Shown here piece after piece: positions 8,691 through 21,735 of a stretch of 64,000 nucleotides of DNA. Position 1 is the first letter of the stretch. Every line of letters starts with the position of its first letter. The notes below the pieces were generated by a model. The model did no database searches. It had not been told where the DNA came from and was given only the letters and a program-made list of their open reading frames with translations. The stretch comes from Protopterus annectens (taxonomy: Eukaryota; Chordata; Ceratodontiformes; Protopteridae), in assembly GCF_019279795.1 (NCBI RefSeq), contig NC_056733.1:1117400682-1117464681 (forward strand). Direction: 5' to 3'. The translations under genes and the position numbers were made by a program.

Positions 8691-10060
8691 ATAAGATATC
8701 TTGCTGGGTAAGGGGTGCAGCGATGTTATGTTGTTTGTCTTAATTTTTGGGAAGGGTGGATTTAATAAGAACTTATCTAGTTCCTGAGCAGAAAAATTAA
8801 GATTATGTTCTACTTAAAGGTTTGTATACATTTGCAGAAAAATTTCCATGATCTCTTCTCTGGTTTTATAACATTTGTTCTGATATAGGATTTCAGTTAT
8901 CAAAAGTGGAGTGTTATAAATAATTCTTGCCAAGAGTTTAGAAGGTGTTTTTGCCCATTCGGAATATCTTGCTAAAGTTTTCATTTCATAAAATGATTGC
9001 TGTTTGATATTTACCTTATATGTTCTTTTATAAGTTCTTTTTGGAGGTCAGCTATACGTTTCACATTTTAATTTGTGAAATTAGTTTGTAAATCATGTTC
9101 TAGTTTATTGATTTTCTCTTAGTTCCAATTCTTTGAGATTGAATAACTTCTTACAATAAGTGACTTTACTTATAAATAAGCCTCTAATTTGGGCTTTGAG
9201 CGGTTCCATTGAATGTCAAGATGAATTTGAGAATTTAAGTCATTATGTATAAAATTGTCTAAAATATAAGAAATTTCCTTTTTAATATCTTCTTTTTGGA
9301 ATAGGTTAGGGTTTAATGTCCAGTTGGTAACTCTGTTTTTAGTTTGAGAAAAGCGGGCGCAAATTAATAATAAGGGGAATTTTTGAATAGTTTGAAAAAT
9401 ATCTAGGTTTTATATGAAAAGTATAACCAAAATTTAATTAAAAAGACTTCTGTTATCAAAAAGAAGTCAGTCCTGGACCAAGAGTTATGACATGAAGAAT
9501 AATAAGTAAATTTTTATGTTAAAACATTATTACTGTGAAGAGTAAAATGATCAAATAGATTAGAGTCTGATTTTAGATCAGCAATGGCCTTAGCCGTATG
9601 GTATTAGTAAGATTTGTTCTTATTTGTTCTATCAGCATTTGGTTCTATCACTGCATTCCAATCCCCACCAACAACATAATAATGATTGAGAAAAAGGCTT
9701 AGTATTTTGTAGAGAGACATGATAAAGGTTTGTTATCCGTTTCAAGGAACATAAATGTTTAATAATAACACAGGCTTGTCCAAAAACATGTTTTTAACAA
9801 TTACATAACACAGTCTTCCATCAGAATCAGCATTATAGTGAATTATTGAATCTTTAAAGAATTTTTAATTGTGATGGCAATGCCTGAACTACTTGTTTAT
9901 AACCTGACTCTATAATGGTATTAATGTATCTTTTCTCTGTAATTTGAGAACATTGACTTGATGTCATTTGTGTCTCTTGTACAAATATAACTTAAGTTTT
10001 TGGTTATTAATTAGAGCTTTTGCAGTTCCTAGGTTGAAATGTATTTAAGATGGACTTGTT

Positions 10061-10227
10061 ATATAGCACCCAAACATTTGTTAAAGTAAGACTAAACAGT
10101 ATAGGCAGGTGGTATTTAACTCTTCCTGATACAAAACCACGCCTAACCACAAATATCAAACACCAGGAAGAGATATAGGCTAAGTCAAGCAAGGAGTGCA
10201 AAGAATATGCTTTTTATGTACCCCTTA

Positions 10228-10232
<5 letters not shown>
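10061..10232 (-). other. L1 ORF1/ORF2 spacer or 5' edge of ORF2
   Basis: A minus-strand open stretch of 64 codons lies here but matches nothing I recognise. It sits where the start of L1 ORF2 or the inter-ORF spacer should be. Confidence 0.3.

Positions 10233-10276
<44 letters not shown>
10233..10276. repeat. (TA)n microsatellite
   Basis: A nearly pure TA dinucleotide run of about 44 bp. Confidence 0.95.
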
Positions 10277-10279
<3 letters not shown>

Positions 10280-10850
10280 CCATTTGGAATAAGAAAGAAC
10301 AAAATGTCCTAAAACAGTAACTTTCCCAACACACAGCTAATATATTACAACTCCTTCATATTATAAAATAAAATAAAATCGGAAGTGCCTTTATTTAATA
10401 ATCAAATGTCAGCATTGTTAAACATACTATTAGTAGGTTCTGTATATTGCAACAATGGTTAACCTTCGAGTTCAGTCTGAAAAGTATAAAAACCCACATA
10501 TAGTTTCATTATTTATGAGCAAAATAAAGTTTTCATCAAATGTATATTACTTTTGTTGACAATTATAGTTTCATAATGTCGTCACCTGGATGACCAACAA
10601 AGAATGACCCATGACCAAACCCCCGGCCAGAGGACTGATCTGCACATGAATGAAATGGCTCCAGACTCAACCAAAAAGGAAATGGAAAACACTACTCTCT
10701 CTGCAAAAAAAAAAAAATACAGTCCATGTACTGTTGAATGACTCCCAAGCTTGAACCAGAACGGTCGCCAGGATGCACACGTACAAAACCATCAAAAACC
10801 CACTTGTCAAGTTCTCCTTCTCAATTTGGGAGGTACCAAACAAAACAGGT
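10277..10850. other. Unassigned AT-rich stretch between L1 ORF1 and ORF2
   Basis: I find no coding similarity on either strand. It contains short A-runs (near 10706) and lies inside the span of the decayed L1, so it may be spacer plus a later unrecognised insertion. Confidence 0.4.
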
Positions 10851-11940
10851 TAGCATTTACCTGTTGAAGTGTAGATCACATGTTTAAACTCAGCTAGTTT
10901 AAATGCTCAAGTCAGGGAATAGTTAAAAGTATTATTTAAAATCTGTTTAGCTTCTTTAATGAACCAATAGCATATTTGATACCTTTATGTTGGAAATTCA
11001 GAGTCGATGGGTACTTCGTTTGGAATTTTATTTTTTTGGAAATTAGGTTGATTAGAATGGTGCCAGCTTCTGACGGTCTTGTTTGGTTTGAAGACGTAGA
11101 TCCTGAGCAAACGTGATTTTATTGTTATTGCAGTTTAGAACATTTTTCTTTTTTAGCTATGGCTAGGATTTTAAAAGCCTCCTAATAGTTTAGCATTGTC
11201 ACATAAATTTGTTGTGGTCTGTCCGAGATGGAAACTGTTCATATAGCATGATGAGCTCTTTCAGTAATGACTTGGTTAGCTTCTGTTTGGTTGTCCAAAG
11301 GGGCTGCAAAGATTTCTTGCAGGGTTTCCAGCAGTAAGGGGGGAGGGTGGCCTAATGGTTAAGGTGTTTGCCTCACAAACAGAAGGTGCAGGGTTTGAGT
11401 CTCACAAGGAATAATTGGCTAGGCTTAAAATGGCTCGCAAGGGCAGTTAGCTTAGTACTAACCTATGAACCTATGAACAGATTAGATTGTTCATACGTCT
11501 CTGAAAGCCCACGTACAAGGATATGATTCTGTCTACTTCTTGCTTCTAGGTCCATCCACTTACCTTGGATATCTTGAATGGTACAAGTATTAGACTGACA
11601 GACTTTCTGAAGATTTTCAATCTTAATTTTGTTTCCAGTGGTTTTTGCTTCCATTATTTTTAATCTACTGACTATTTGGTTTATTGTCACACCATGTGTT
11701 TTTACCTACTCGGTAAGTTGTTGGATAGCCAATTGTAGTGGTTGGAGCTATTCCTTCAAATCATCAAGAGCAAAACGTTGGTCTGGTTTGGTTTTAATGG
11801 GATGATCTGTTGTCCCCTTGTTGTTTTGAAGTTCTAGTGCACTTAGACGTAGCGTTGAAATTACATTTTAGCTTTGTAAGTCTGCATCTCCATTTGCTGT
11901 GTCTCTGCCAATATTTTCTGTTAACAAAGGATAAACTTCA
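10851..11940 (-). pseudogene. L1-like LINE ORF1 (coiled coil and RNA-binding domain), decayed
   Basis: On the minus strand, 11690-11463 reads SRLKIMEAKTTGNKIKIENL and then LEARSRQNHILVRGLSE, the coiled-coil-to-RRM transition typical of L1 ORF1. Left of the SINE at 11338-11478 it continues as LETLQEIFAAPLDNQ, ERAHHA and FKILAIAKKEKCSKLQ. ORF1 proteins coat LINE RNA. In-frame stops and indels are frequent. The start lies somewhere near 11900 but cannot be fixed. Confidence 0.7.
11338..11478 (+). mobile_element. tRNA-derived SINE with a CR1-like tail, inserted in L1 ORF1
   Basis: A box TGGCCTAATGG (11348-11358) fits TRGYNNARNNG exactly, and B box GGTTTGAGTCT (11392-11402) fits GGTTCRANTCC with two changes. 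The 3' half (GGCTAGGCTT ... TTAGCTTAGTAC) ends in ATGAACCTATGAAC, the same octamer tail as the CR1 copy at 29971-31065. RNA polymerase III transcription and mobilisation by that LINE are inferred. Confidence 0.8.
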
Positions 11941-12004
11941 AAATGATGTACAGTTTTATTCAGTTTACATTTTTCTTTTGAGTGCTTATTTCACACATTC
12001 TTAA

Positions 12005-12344
12005 GTGTTGGAGTCCCAAATCCAAGCTTTGGTCTGCATGAATGAGGTTGGTGCTCAAGGATAAGTTTATTGACTATTAACAAGTCTTAATTGCTCTTCA
12101 AAATGTATTTGGAGGATGAATTCATGATTTTAAAGTATGGAAAAAGACTTAGAATTTGAATTTTAAAATGTTCTGTTGTGAGCACTGAAGTATCGGCACT
12201 TTTTAGAAGTTCAGAGCTATATGAAAACGATGCTTACAGTTCAGTCACCATTTTGAGTCCCCTGCAACTTGAATTTTCATAATCTTGAATTGTCAGGCAT
12301 ATATGTTAAGGTTTGTCTTATCTGATTGGGAAAGTGTGAGAAAT
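12005..12344. other. Unassigned stretch
   Basis: AT-rich sequence between the L1 5' side and DIRS F. I see no coding or repeat identity. Confidence 0.4.
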
Positions 12345-12525
12345 GTTTCTTCTTGTGAGGAAAAATCTGCTTTAAATAAATTAATTTTGTCTATTCAAGT
12401 CACTAATCATTGTATATAGTGCATGTATGGCACTGTTGATACTTCTTAAAGAGCTATGACCTCTGGTACTGTTTTGAGAATTTTTGCATGGCTGCATTCT
12501 CATAATCTCCTAGATGATGTTAGAA
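12345..12525 (+). pseudogene. DIRS F gag remnant
   Basis: The translation includes RAMTSGTVLRIFAWLHSHN and LLDDVRKA, matching RSAMTGTV.RRHAWLKEQ..PDHVK of copies A and C. The preceding bases match the SNHSLKCGYDALEAS block with stops. Confidence 0.6.
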
Positions 12526-13290
12526 AAGCATATGCTGTCCCAGGGAATGATTGAACCGGTTCCTCTTTCTCAGGTAGGAAAGAGGTTTTATTCAAGGATG
12601 TTTTTAGTGCCAAAGAAAGAAAATGCTTGGAGGCTAGTTCTGAATCTTTCTTTCCTAAACCTGTTTGTGGCAGTGCCCATATTCAGGATGAAGTCACTTC
12701 ACAACCTGTTACCTCTTCTTCCTCATTCAAGTTTCCTGGTAAGACTAGATTTAAAAGATGCTTATCACATCCCTATTCATACAGATTTCAGGTGTTTTGT
12801 AAGATTTTGTGCATCTGGATCACATTATCTGTTCTGTGCTTTACCCTTTCGACTACCCACTGTACCAAGAGTGTTCACAAAGTGTCTAGCAGCAGTTGAT
12901 ACTCACTGCTGAGTACAGGGTATCCATATTTTTTCTGTATTTAGTTGACTTCTTTATTTTTGCAGTCTTTTTCAAAGTGTTAAGAATCTCTTGGATGAGA
13001 GGTCTCTAACACAAGTTGGGATTCCAGGAGAACATTCAAAAGTCTTTCTTGGCTCCTTCTCACAGGATTGTGTTTCTGGGATGTCAGCTAGGCACCGCAG
13101 TTCAAAGAGTTTTTTTCTCCACAGGAAGAAAATAGATTTATATGTAGATCTGTTTTTAGGGTTTTCTCCTCAGACTTTGGTTACTGTGAGGGAATACCTC
13201 AGGATTTTGGGTCTCATGGCTTCTGTGATTCCCATGATACCTCTGGCAAGACTCCACATGAGTAAGATATAGTAGTATCTGAAGTCTCTT
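12514..13290 (+). pseudogene. DIRS F reverse transcriptase
   Basis: GKRFYSRMFLVPKKEN, VRLDLKDAYHIPI, FCALPFRLPTVPRVFTKCL and, after frameshifts, LRILGLMASVIPMIPLARLH align with the RT of A-D. The YLDD segment is degraded. Confidence 0.8.
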
Positions 13291-13399
13291 TGGTCCCAGC
13301 ACCAACACTTTTTGTCTTTTCAAATCCCAGTGCTGAGGTGTGTCAGAAGAGAAATCATAAGGTGGAGACAAATGATATCCCTAAATCGAAGTCTCCCCA

Positions 13400-14170
13400 T
13401 CTCCTCGCCATGTTCCAAAGCAGTCAGTCACCATAGATACCTCTGACTTTGCTTGGGGAGCAGTTTCAGGAGGGATAAAAGTGCAAAGTGTGAAGGACAC
13501 TAAGGACAGATGCAAGCATATAAATTTAAAAGTGGTGCATGACCTGATCAAGGCACTCAACTCTCTAAATTATCTTCAGTCCCCAGGACGTCTTCAAGTT
13601 GTTACAGACAACGCCACAGTCATTGGGTGCATTAACAAGTAAGGCAGAACTAGGTCATAACCTGTCTGTAGACTAGCCATGTTAACTTGGGGTATGGCGT
13701 CACAACACTATCTCATTCTGCAGGCATCCTACATTCCGTCAGAGGAAAAACTGTGTGGCAGACAAGCTGAGCAGTAAAAAGGCAGGCCCTTACAAATGGT
13801 AACTAGATCAGGGAGGCCTTCCAAGATTTAATCCATCTGTGGTGTATTCCTCAAGTAGACTTTTTTGCCTCCTGTCTGAACAGCCAGCAGGCAAGTTTCT
13901 GCTCCAGGACTCCCATGTAAGAAGGTCTGGAAGACCAATAACTTTTCTTTAGACAGGAATGTTCCTGTATAGTTTTCCAACCCTTCCACTAACATTCAGG
14001 GTATTTCTGAAGATTCAGAAGGAATCCCCCAAGGTAATTTTTAGTGACAACCTTCTAGCCCAGGCAACCGTGGGTCTCCTTGTTTGGAAATCATCAGAGG
14101 TAGTTACCACAAGCTTCCTCACATACTGGATCTGCTCACACAAGAACAATGATGTTTGATACACCCTGAC
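13400..14170 (+). pseudogene. DIRS F RNase H and downstream domain
   Basis: Across shifting frames I can follow TIDTSDFAWGA, VVTDNATVIGCINK, a degraded ADKLS site and VDFFAS. These match the RNase H and putative methyltransferase region of copies A-D. Confidence 0.65.
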
Positions 14171-14229
14171 ACCAGTCAATTTCATTGGACTGCCAGTGTG
14201 AGTGGTTCTTAATTATCTTTAGGCACCTG

Positions 14230-15222
14230 TCTGCAGAAGATGTACAGCAGGTACTAATGGAGGCAAGAAGGCCTGCTACTAGAAAATCATATATTAGCAA
14301 ACTGAAAAAGGTTTTCTCGTTTGTGCCAACAGCATAACCAGCATCTACTCAGGGCTAGATGTTTGCCATTTTTTCAATGTTTGTGTGATGTACTGTACTG
14401 TAGCCTGTCTTACTCTTCTTTCAATGTTCATGTATTAGACATTTCAGCAGGACTGCCCATGGATCCTCCTCCTTCAATGCAGTCTCATGTCAAAATGTTT
14501 TTGAAAGGGGTTTTGCATAAGAGATCTCCAAGAAAACCAATGGCCTCTCCTTGGGATCTTAATTTTGTGTTAGAAAAGCTAACCTGGCTGGCTTGAGGTT
14601 TTTAAAGTAGAAAACAGATCTACTGATTGCTTTAACCTCCACAAGAAGGATATCTGAGTTGCAAGCTCTTATTTCAGCCCTATCTCATTTTTTTCAGAGA
14701 GTGGGTTTCTTTGAGAACTTATCCCTTTTTAAAGTCTAAAGTGGTATCCAAGTTTGCCTTAAGCCAAACTGTCCATTTCCCCATTTTCTGTTTTGAACCC
14801 AAGAGTGAGGGAGAAAGGATACTGCATACCTTGAATGTCCACACTCAACTGGGGTACTATCTTGACAAAACTAAATATTTCAGATCTTCAGAACATTCAT
14901 TAATTTCTTGTGAAGGCTATAAGAAGGGACAGCCTGTGTCAAAGCAGATTATTTCCAAATGGTTGTCTAAGGCCATTACCTTTTCTTATACTCATCACAG
15001 AAAAACTATTCCAGGCAGGGTTGAGGCCCACTCTAACAGGGCCGTGGCTTCATTTATGGCTCTTTGGAAAGGGCTGGATTGTAGACGTAGTCTAGAAGCT
15101 GAAACTTGGTCCTGTGTGCACACTTTTACAAAGCACTATAACCTTGATTCCTTCTCTAGGTGTAGACCAGTCTTTGCAAGGCTTCTCCTTCCGCCTCACA
15201 AATGTAGCAAGCTAGAGTAATC
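14230..15222 (+). pseudogene. DIRS F tyrosine recombinase
   Basis: EARRPATRKSYISKLKK, SYSSFNVHVLDISA, PRKPMASPWDLNFVLEKL, LNVHTQLGYYLDKTK and AETWSCVHTFTKHYNLDSF align along the whole recombinase. The HSTR box reads HSNR, so His and Arg are kept. Stops and shifts near 14330, 14600 and 14700 inactivate it. Confidence 0.8.
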
Positions 15223-15254
15223 TACAGCTTTATCTGTGGCTACTGTGGCAGTGA

Positions 15255-15655
15255 CCAATATGCTGAACATAGTATAGTTGTGCAAGTAAACTTAGCATAA
15301 GCATAGGTATTCAAATGATCACTGCAGTGGTAGCTGCTCCCTCTCTCCATTTCCCTGGTTTTGTTTTTTTCATGTGTTGTTTATGCCAGAATGTGTTTAT
15401 TTTTGTTCTTCCTAGCACTGTCCATTCAGGACTGTCTGTTGGCAGAAAATCTCTGAAGTGCTTGTCATCCAAAGTTGTCTTATAGTCTGCTCAGCTCGAG
15501 CTGCCAGAGAGTCTGGGTGCATCAAAGATGCCCTGAAGCTTTGGAAGCTGGCCAGCTGTTATATCCTGGCGGGATGTAAGCCGTATAACTAAGACTACTG
15601 CAACAGTGATCATTCAGACGTCTGTTTACCATATTATACAATGTAGATTTTTGTT
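15255..15655 (+). repeat. DIRS F internal complementary region and right terminal repeat, decayed
   Basis: 15262-15345 resembles the internal complementary region of copy B (GAACATAGTATAGTTGTGC versus GAACATAGTACAGTTTTGT). 15440-15655 resembles the right repeat, from GGCAGAAAATCTCTGAAG to a diverged right end near the Pst-like CTGCAACAG block. Confidence 0.55.
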
Positions 15656-15895
15656 ATATATTGTTATTTTCTGCTCTGTTTTTGATACATACAGCTTACT
15701 GTCTCTCTGTTTCACTTTTTTATTCTTTGTAAATCACCTGAATAATAGCAGGAAATGGTCAGTCGTGATCAGTGTACTATCCCAGTAAACAATACAAAAA
15801 AAAAAAAAATCTGTACACACACGCATGTGTCTATGCATGTATGTATATGAATATGTATATATGGATACATACCAGTGTACTTATATCTGTATATA

Positions 15896-15901
<6 letters not shown>

Positions 15902-15955
<54 letters not shown>
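15902..15955. repeat. (TA)n microsatellite
   Basis: Pure TA repeat of about 54 bp within a TG/TA-rich stretch (15810-15990). The intervening 15656-16499 otherwise holds nothing I recognise. Confidence 0.95.
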
Positions 15956-15958
<3 letters not shown>

Positions 15959-16499
15959 ATATAGATATTTATGTTTGTATGTATTTATACATTAACTGTG
16001 AGATTGCTGGACCTTATAGTAAGGGAAATTGTTTGAAATACCTCAATCTTGATTTGTGTCTTAATTTTACCATGATCAAGGTGAATGCATCTACTTTCTC
16101 TTCTCATCATAACTGTGTGCAGGGCGGGATTGTTGACCAAGCAGTTCCTAAAAAGGAATTATGATCTTGGTTGTCCATTGAGATTGAACTTCATGATTTG
16201 TATGGTTTCCTATAACCAGAACTGATGAGAATACTGAAAGTCAAAAATGTCAACCTTCAGAATATCGAAAGCAAGAAGGTTGACAAATGCTGGTAGTTCA
16301 TTTCTGAGATTGCAGTACAGCTGGGAGTGGGGTTTTGCCCTTTCCTCATTGTAGTGTGATCTCATGAGCAGGGCTGTGGGGTGGGAGGCTTGCCCCCCAG
16401 CAGAAAACAGTTTGATGTGTTTTAGCTCAGTTTTGATATTCTGAGTAATCAGTATTTTGATTGTTGATTATTTATGAAGTTGATACTCTGACATAGACC

Positions 16500-16860
16500 A
16501 TTCCTTTACAGCCCCTTTGAGCCTGCTGATTTGATGATTTGAAGTTTGTGCTATAGAAAATGTTTTCCCTGGCATTCCTCATCTATGCCTATAGGGTTTC
16601 AGATCTTCCAACTTTTATTTTTAGTATACTATATGTTGCCTTTCACAGAGTTTTGGAGTCTCTTAGGACTACCCCACATTTCTTTCTAAAAATGGTGCCA
16701 TCTTTCTTTCTTAATGACAGAAACTAGGAGAGGGAAAACCTGTTTATAATCTGGACATGCACTGACAAGTCGTACTTTCTTGAGGCAATCTCTTCTGCCT
16801 TTTCATATTCTGACTTTGGCATTTGCACTGTTATCTGACTGTCCCTGCCATCCCTTTGCA
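16500..16860 (+). pseudogene. DIRS recombinase relic H
   Basis: The sequence encodes SPFEPADL, then KMFSLAFLIYAYRVSDLPT, RVLESLRTTPHFFLKM and LDMH before a stop. These match PPFEPA, KTAFLLAITSARRVSELQA, DRVSMRTNPTFMPK and LDVHRQ of the DIRS recombinases. It is an isolated fragment with many disruptions. Confidence 0.6.
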
Positions 16861-16905
16861 GTTAGAATGGGACCTATATAGTTCAGATAAGTCACTTCTT
16901 CTTCT

Positions 16906-16942
16906 TTCGGCTTTTCCCGGTTAGGGGTCGCCACAGCGGATA
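16906..16942 (-). mobile_element. SINE tail fragment
   Basis: TTCGGCTTTTCCCGGTTAGG followed by GGTCGCCACAGCGGA is the reverse complement of the SINE tail seen at 8330-8370. Only the 3' end is present. Confidence 0.6.
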
Positions 16943-17829
16943 ATGTTTTATAAAATTAAAAATGATGTTATTTCAACTCATTTGTTATGTTTCTGTGCCT
17001 GATCCGACACTAACAGATCATAAATTATGTCTATATTTTCTTCTGAGCCTTCAGTTATTTGTGCTGTAGCTCTTGAAAGATCAAAACAGATGTCTCAGAA
17101 ATCTGTACTTTCCTAATGGCTTATTAAATGCATTCATATTAGAGATCTATTCATCTCCTTGGTTTACCTGTAATAATAATTATAGTAATAATAAATTTCA
17201 CATTTGACATGTTGAGATCACTTCTTCACCCATTAACAATAAGTAATGCTATCTTTTAATTACTTTAGTCAGATCTTGTGGATCAAGACAGGTATAGATC
17301 TTTTCTTTCTTGCTTGACAAAAATTAATGTACCCTTCACCTTTCATTTGGTTCTATTTGTTTCTTAATTACAGCTGAACTTTCTGTTTGCTTAATTTCTT
17401 AGTTGTCTGGTGCAATGAAGAGAACAACTGTAACTTTCCAAGAACATACATCACTGAAACAGAATTTGTTTTCTCAGGGTATGATGTTGAGCCTTATAAA
17501 TATTGTGTAAACAAAATTACTAAGAGTTGGTATGAGGGTATACCCTCAGATCAGAACCCTACACAGCTCAGGAAGCTTGCAAAACTCACAGGAGGAGATA
17601 CAAAGTGAGTGTGTGCACCTGACGTGTGGCGGCAATTTTCACAATTCACAAACATGTTCATCTCCGATCACTAGAGTGTCTTGCTGGCTGTCCTTTAAGA
17701 AAGAATATGTGTTGACTAACCACACTAAAATTGTGCAAAATTTTCTTATTGTACCTGTTAAAAAAAGATATTCTCGAATTCAGAACATGGCTGCCAGCAG
17801 TAAAAAAAACTAAAACAATTATTGCTTAA
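16943..17829. other. Unassigned stretch
   Basis: No coding similarity. A 73-codon open frame at 17387-17608 has no recognisable motif and is probably chance. Confidence 0.4.
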
Positions 17830-19626
<1,797 letters not shown>

Positions 19627-19808
19627 ATGTTCATCGTGCATACAGCTGCAGTCATAACAGATGGGTTCTCCTGCCATCAGGCGGGTCCTCGGTAGGCCGA
19701 ATTCCAAAGTCTAGGTCCGGCGTCGGTTGTTGTCGCTTCTTCCCTGACGTCAGTGCAACAGGGGTATAAAGGAACCAGCTGACGCCATTTTCTTCAGTCT
19801 TTCTTGCC
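19627..19808 (+). repeat. Left inverted terminal repeat of DIRS B
   Basis: It is repeated in reverse complement at 24994-25207, from the AACAGATGGGTTCTCCTGCC block to TTCAGT.TTTCTTGCC. Confidence 0.9.
19745..19798 (+). promoter_or_regulatory. DIRS B promoter: perfect CRE, TATA box, initiator
   Basis: TGACGTCA (19745-19752) is a perfect ATF/CREB palindrome. TATAAA is at 19765-19770 and the initiator A of TTCAGTCT is at 19796, 31 bp from the TATA start. Confidence 0.72.
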
Positions 19809-19905
19809 GCGCGGTGCCCAAAGCAGAAGCAGTTCACAAGTGCCGATCGGCCAGCTCCTGAAATTACGAAAATTTGGAAACCGAAGTCTTCTTGAAAGCT
19901 AAGTA

Positions 19906-19916
19906 CCCCGTTGGGG
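19906..19916 (+). promoter_or_regulatory. Conserved leader stem-loop CCCC-GTT-GGGG
   Basis: The same 11-mer as in copies A, C and D, 22 bases before the gag ATG. Confidence 0.5.
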
Positions 19917-19938
19917 AAACTTTTCTTGCCTCAGTCCG

Positions 19939-21735
19939 ATGTCAGACAAAGTTAATAATTGTATTTCATGTGGGAAGCAAATACCACATAAGGATTTCCA
20001 TTCCCTCTGTATACCTTGTTTAGGCCCAGACTACGACGTCTCGGTCTGTCGCTTTTGTGCTACATTCAACAAACGCACCATTAAGCGTCGGGCAGAGCTC
20101 GCCCAGCATTATTTTGGAAAAACATTTGACTATATTATGTCGTCGGATACTCCGACTCAAGTTTTGTCTAAAAAACACAAAGATAAGGACCGACACACGA
20201 GGTCCGCGGCCTCTACCAACACCACGCAAAAGCCGACTACACGTGGTCCGGTTCTCAGCGAGGTGCCTTCGCAGCCCCTGACTACCGATGACACTTCATT
20301 GGCGGTGTCTCCTGTGCCCGAGGTCGCAGGCTCCTCGGCCCACACCCCGACTACAGATACCGAAGCCACTCCTGGCGTTGAACCTCAAAATGTGGATAGG
20401 TCTACCTCCACTCAAGGTGTCTTCAGACGTTCCTCTTCCTTTTCCATTAAGGCTTTCACTAAGTCTAAAGCAGCCATGCATTCTAAGAGACAAGCTACAC
20501 AGGGCCCATCTCCAGGCCCCATGCCTAAAAAACAGATGCTTAAAATGGCTGAGGATTTAATTACTCTTATCAGGGGTTCTCAACCCCCACCGGACAAAAG
20601 GCTCAGAGTGGAGGAAGAATCCCCCTCTGATCAGGGCTCCATTATTTCAGAGCCCTCTGATGATCAGGAACATTCTTACTCCCCTTTTGAAGACAATGAT
20701 GCAGAGGAGTCCATTCCTTCTGTATCCCCCCCAGAGGATTATTCATTTGGGGAAACTTTGCATACCTTAAGGGAACACTTCCACTGGGAAGGCCAAGATT
20801 ATTCAGATTCCAAGAAAAGGCTTAGGGAATTTCTCTTGCTACCTCAGCACAGGCCTCTGGCTATACCTCCTGTCTTGGACATCCTAGATGATGTTTACTC
20901 GGAGGCCTGCCTTAACCCGGATTCTCTGCCTCCAGCCCCAGTCAAGCCTGACAGGTACTACAGGGTTCCTGACTCACACCAATTTCTATACAAAAGCCAT
21001 GCTGCTGACCCAGAAACCATCTCACAGGGCCCCAAGGGAAATTAAGGGAATGAGTTAAGGCCTCCACTGCTAAAAATCCATTACCTTCCGAGAGAGATTC
21101 CAGATCCTTAGAAAGGTGGGGGGAAAAAAGGTATATACCTCGGCTACCTTAACCATGAGGGCCTTAATCTGTCAGTTCCATATGCTAAAATACCAACAGT
21201 TTTTGTTATCACAATTGAAAAGTAAAATGTCACAACCTGAACAACCAGACTTGAAGGAGTTGCAGGATTTGATGCATAGTGCAGAACAAGTGGGTAAGCA
21301 TACCTTACAATGTGGTTTTGATGCTCTAGAGGCCTCATGTAGAGCTGCTGTTACAGGATCAGTCATACGTAGACATGCCTGGCTCAAGGAACAAACCTTG
21401 CCTGATCATGTCAAAGCTAAATTACTAGATGCCCCTCTACAAAAGGATGTATTATTTGGTGCTAATGCTGAGGAGGTATTAAGGAAAATGGAGGAAAAGG
21501 CTAAATCAATGCAAACTGTGAAAGATTTTCTACAGGTACAACCCCACGTTTCAGTAGAAATTGGCCTTCCAAAAATTGGTCCTTTCCAGCCACGGACAGA
21601 CCCCAAGGAGGTAGATACAGGCGCCCGAGGGGCAGAGGACAATACCAAGGATCGTTTAGAGGCAAACAATGGCAAGCTCCTACACAAAGAGGTGGTGAGG
21701 ATAACTCGCAATCATTCAGAAAGCAAGCCCAATGA
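19939..21735 (+). pseudogene. DIRS B ORF1, gag-like protein
   Basis: The first 368 codons (19939-21045) are uninterrupted and give the best view of this protein. They show the N-terminal Cys/His cluster (CISCGK ... HSLCIPCLG ... CRFC), an acidic/Ser-rich middle, FGETLHTLREHFHWEGQDY, HRPLAIPPVLDILDDVY and PDRYYRVPDSH. A small insertion with a stop at 21043-21045 breaks it. The second half (RALICQFHMLKYQQFLL ... HAWLKEQTLPDHVKAKLLD) resumes at 21116. A shift near 21545 leads to an Arg/Gly/Gln-rich tail that ends CAA TGA CTT (TGA at 21733-21735). Confidence 0.8.

Larger units (their letters stand above)
7006..10060 (-). pseudogene. L1-like LINE ORF2 (endonuclease and RT), heavily decayed
   Basis: Read on the minus strand, the pieces follow L1 ORF2 order. 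QETQM near 9980, SDGRLCYVIVKNMF and GGDWNAVIEPNADRT near 9620-9850 are endonuclease motifs. PGPDGLIDEVYKTFAQ (8330-8280), SRQTCDHTLTFNTLI with SDISKAFD (8102-7842) and the C-terminal FIWSPKSVRIGYKK ... GLSLPDIKLFY (7394-6999) are RT. There are many stops and indels. A SINE sits at 8328-8600. The C-terminus is cut off by the CR1 3' end at about 7005. RNA-mediated self-copying is long lost. Confidence 0.75.
12345..15655 (+). mobile_element. Old, degraded DIRS element F
   Basis: Recognisable gag, RT, RNase H, recombinase, internal complementary region and right-end remnants occur in the order of copies A-D, with many stops and indels. No left repeat is visible, and part of gag plus the gag-RT junction is deleted near 12525. 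F is much more diverged than A-E and represents an older insertion or a separate subfamily. Confidence 0.8.

Noticed and set aside
15772..16164. 130-codon frame with Tyr-Ile repeats
   Set aside because: Driven by the (TA)n tract; no motif outside it.
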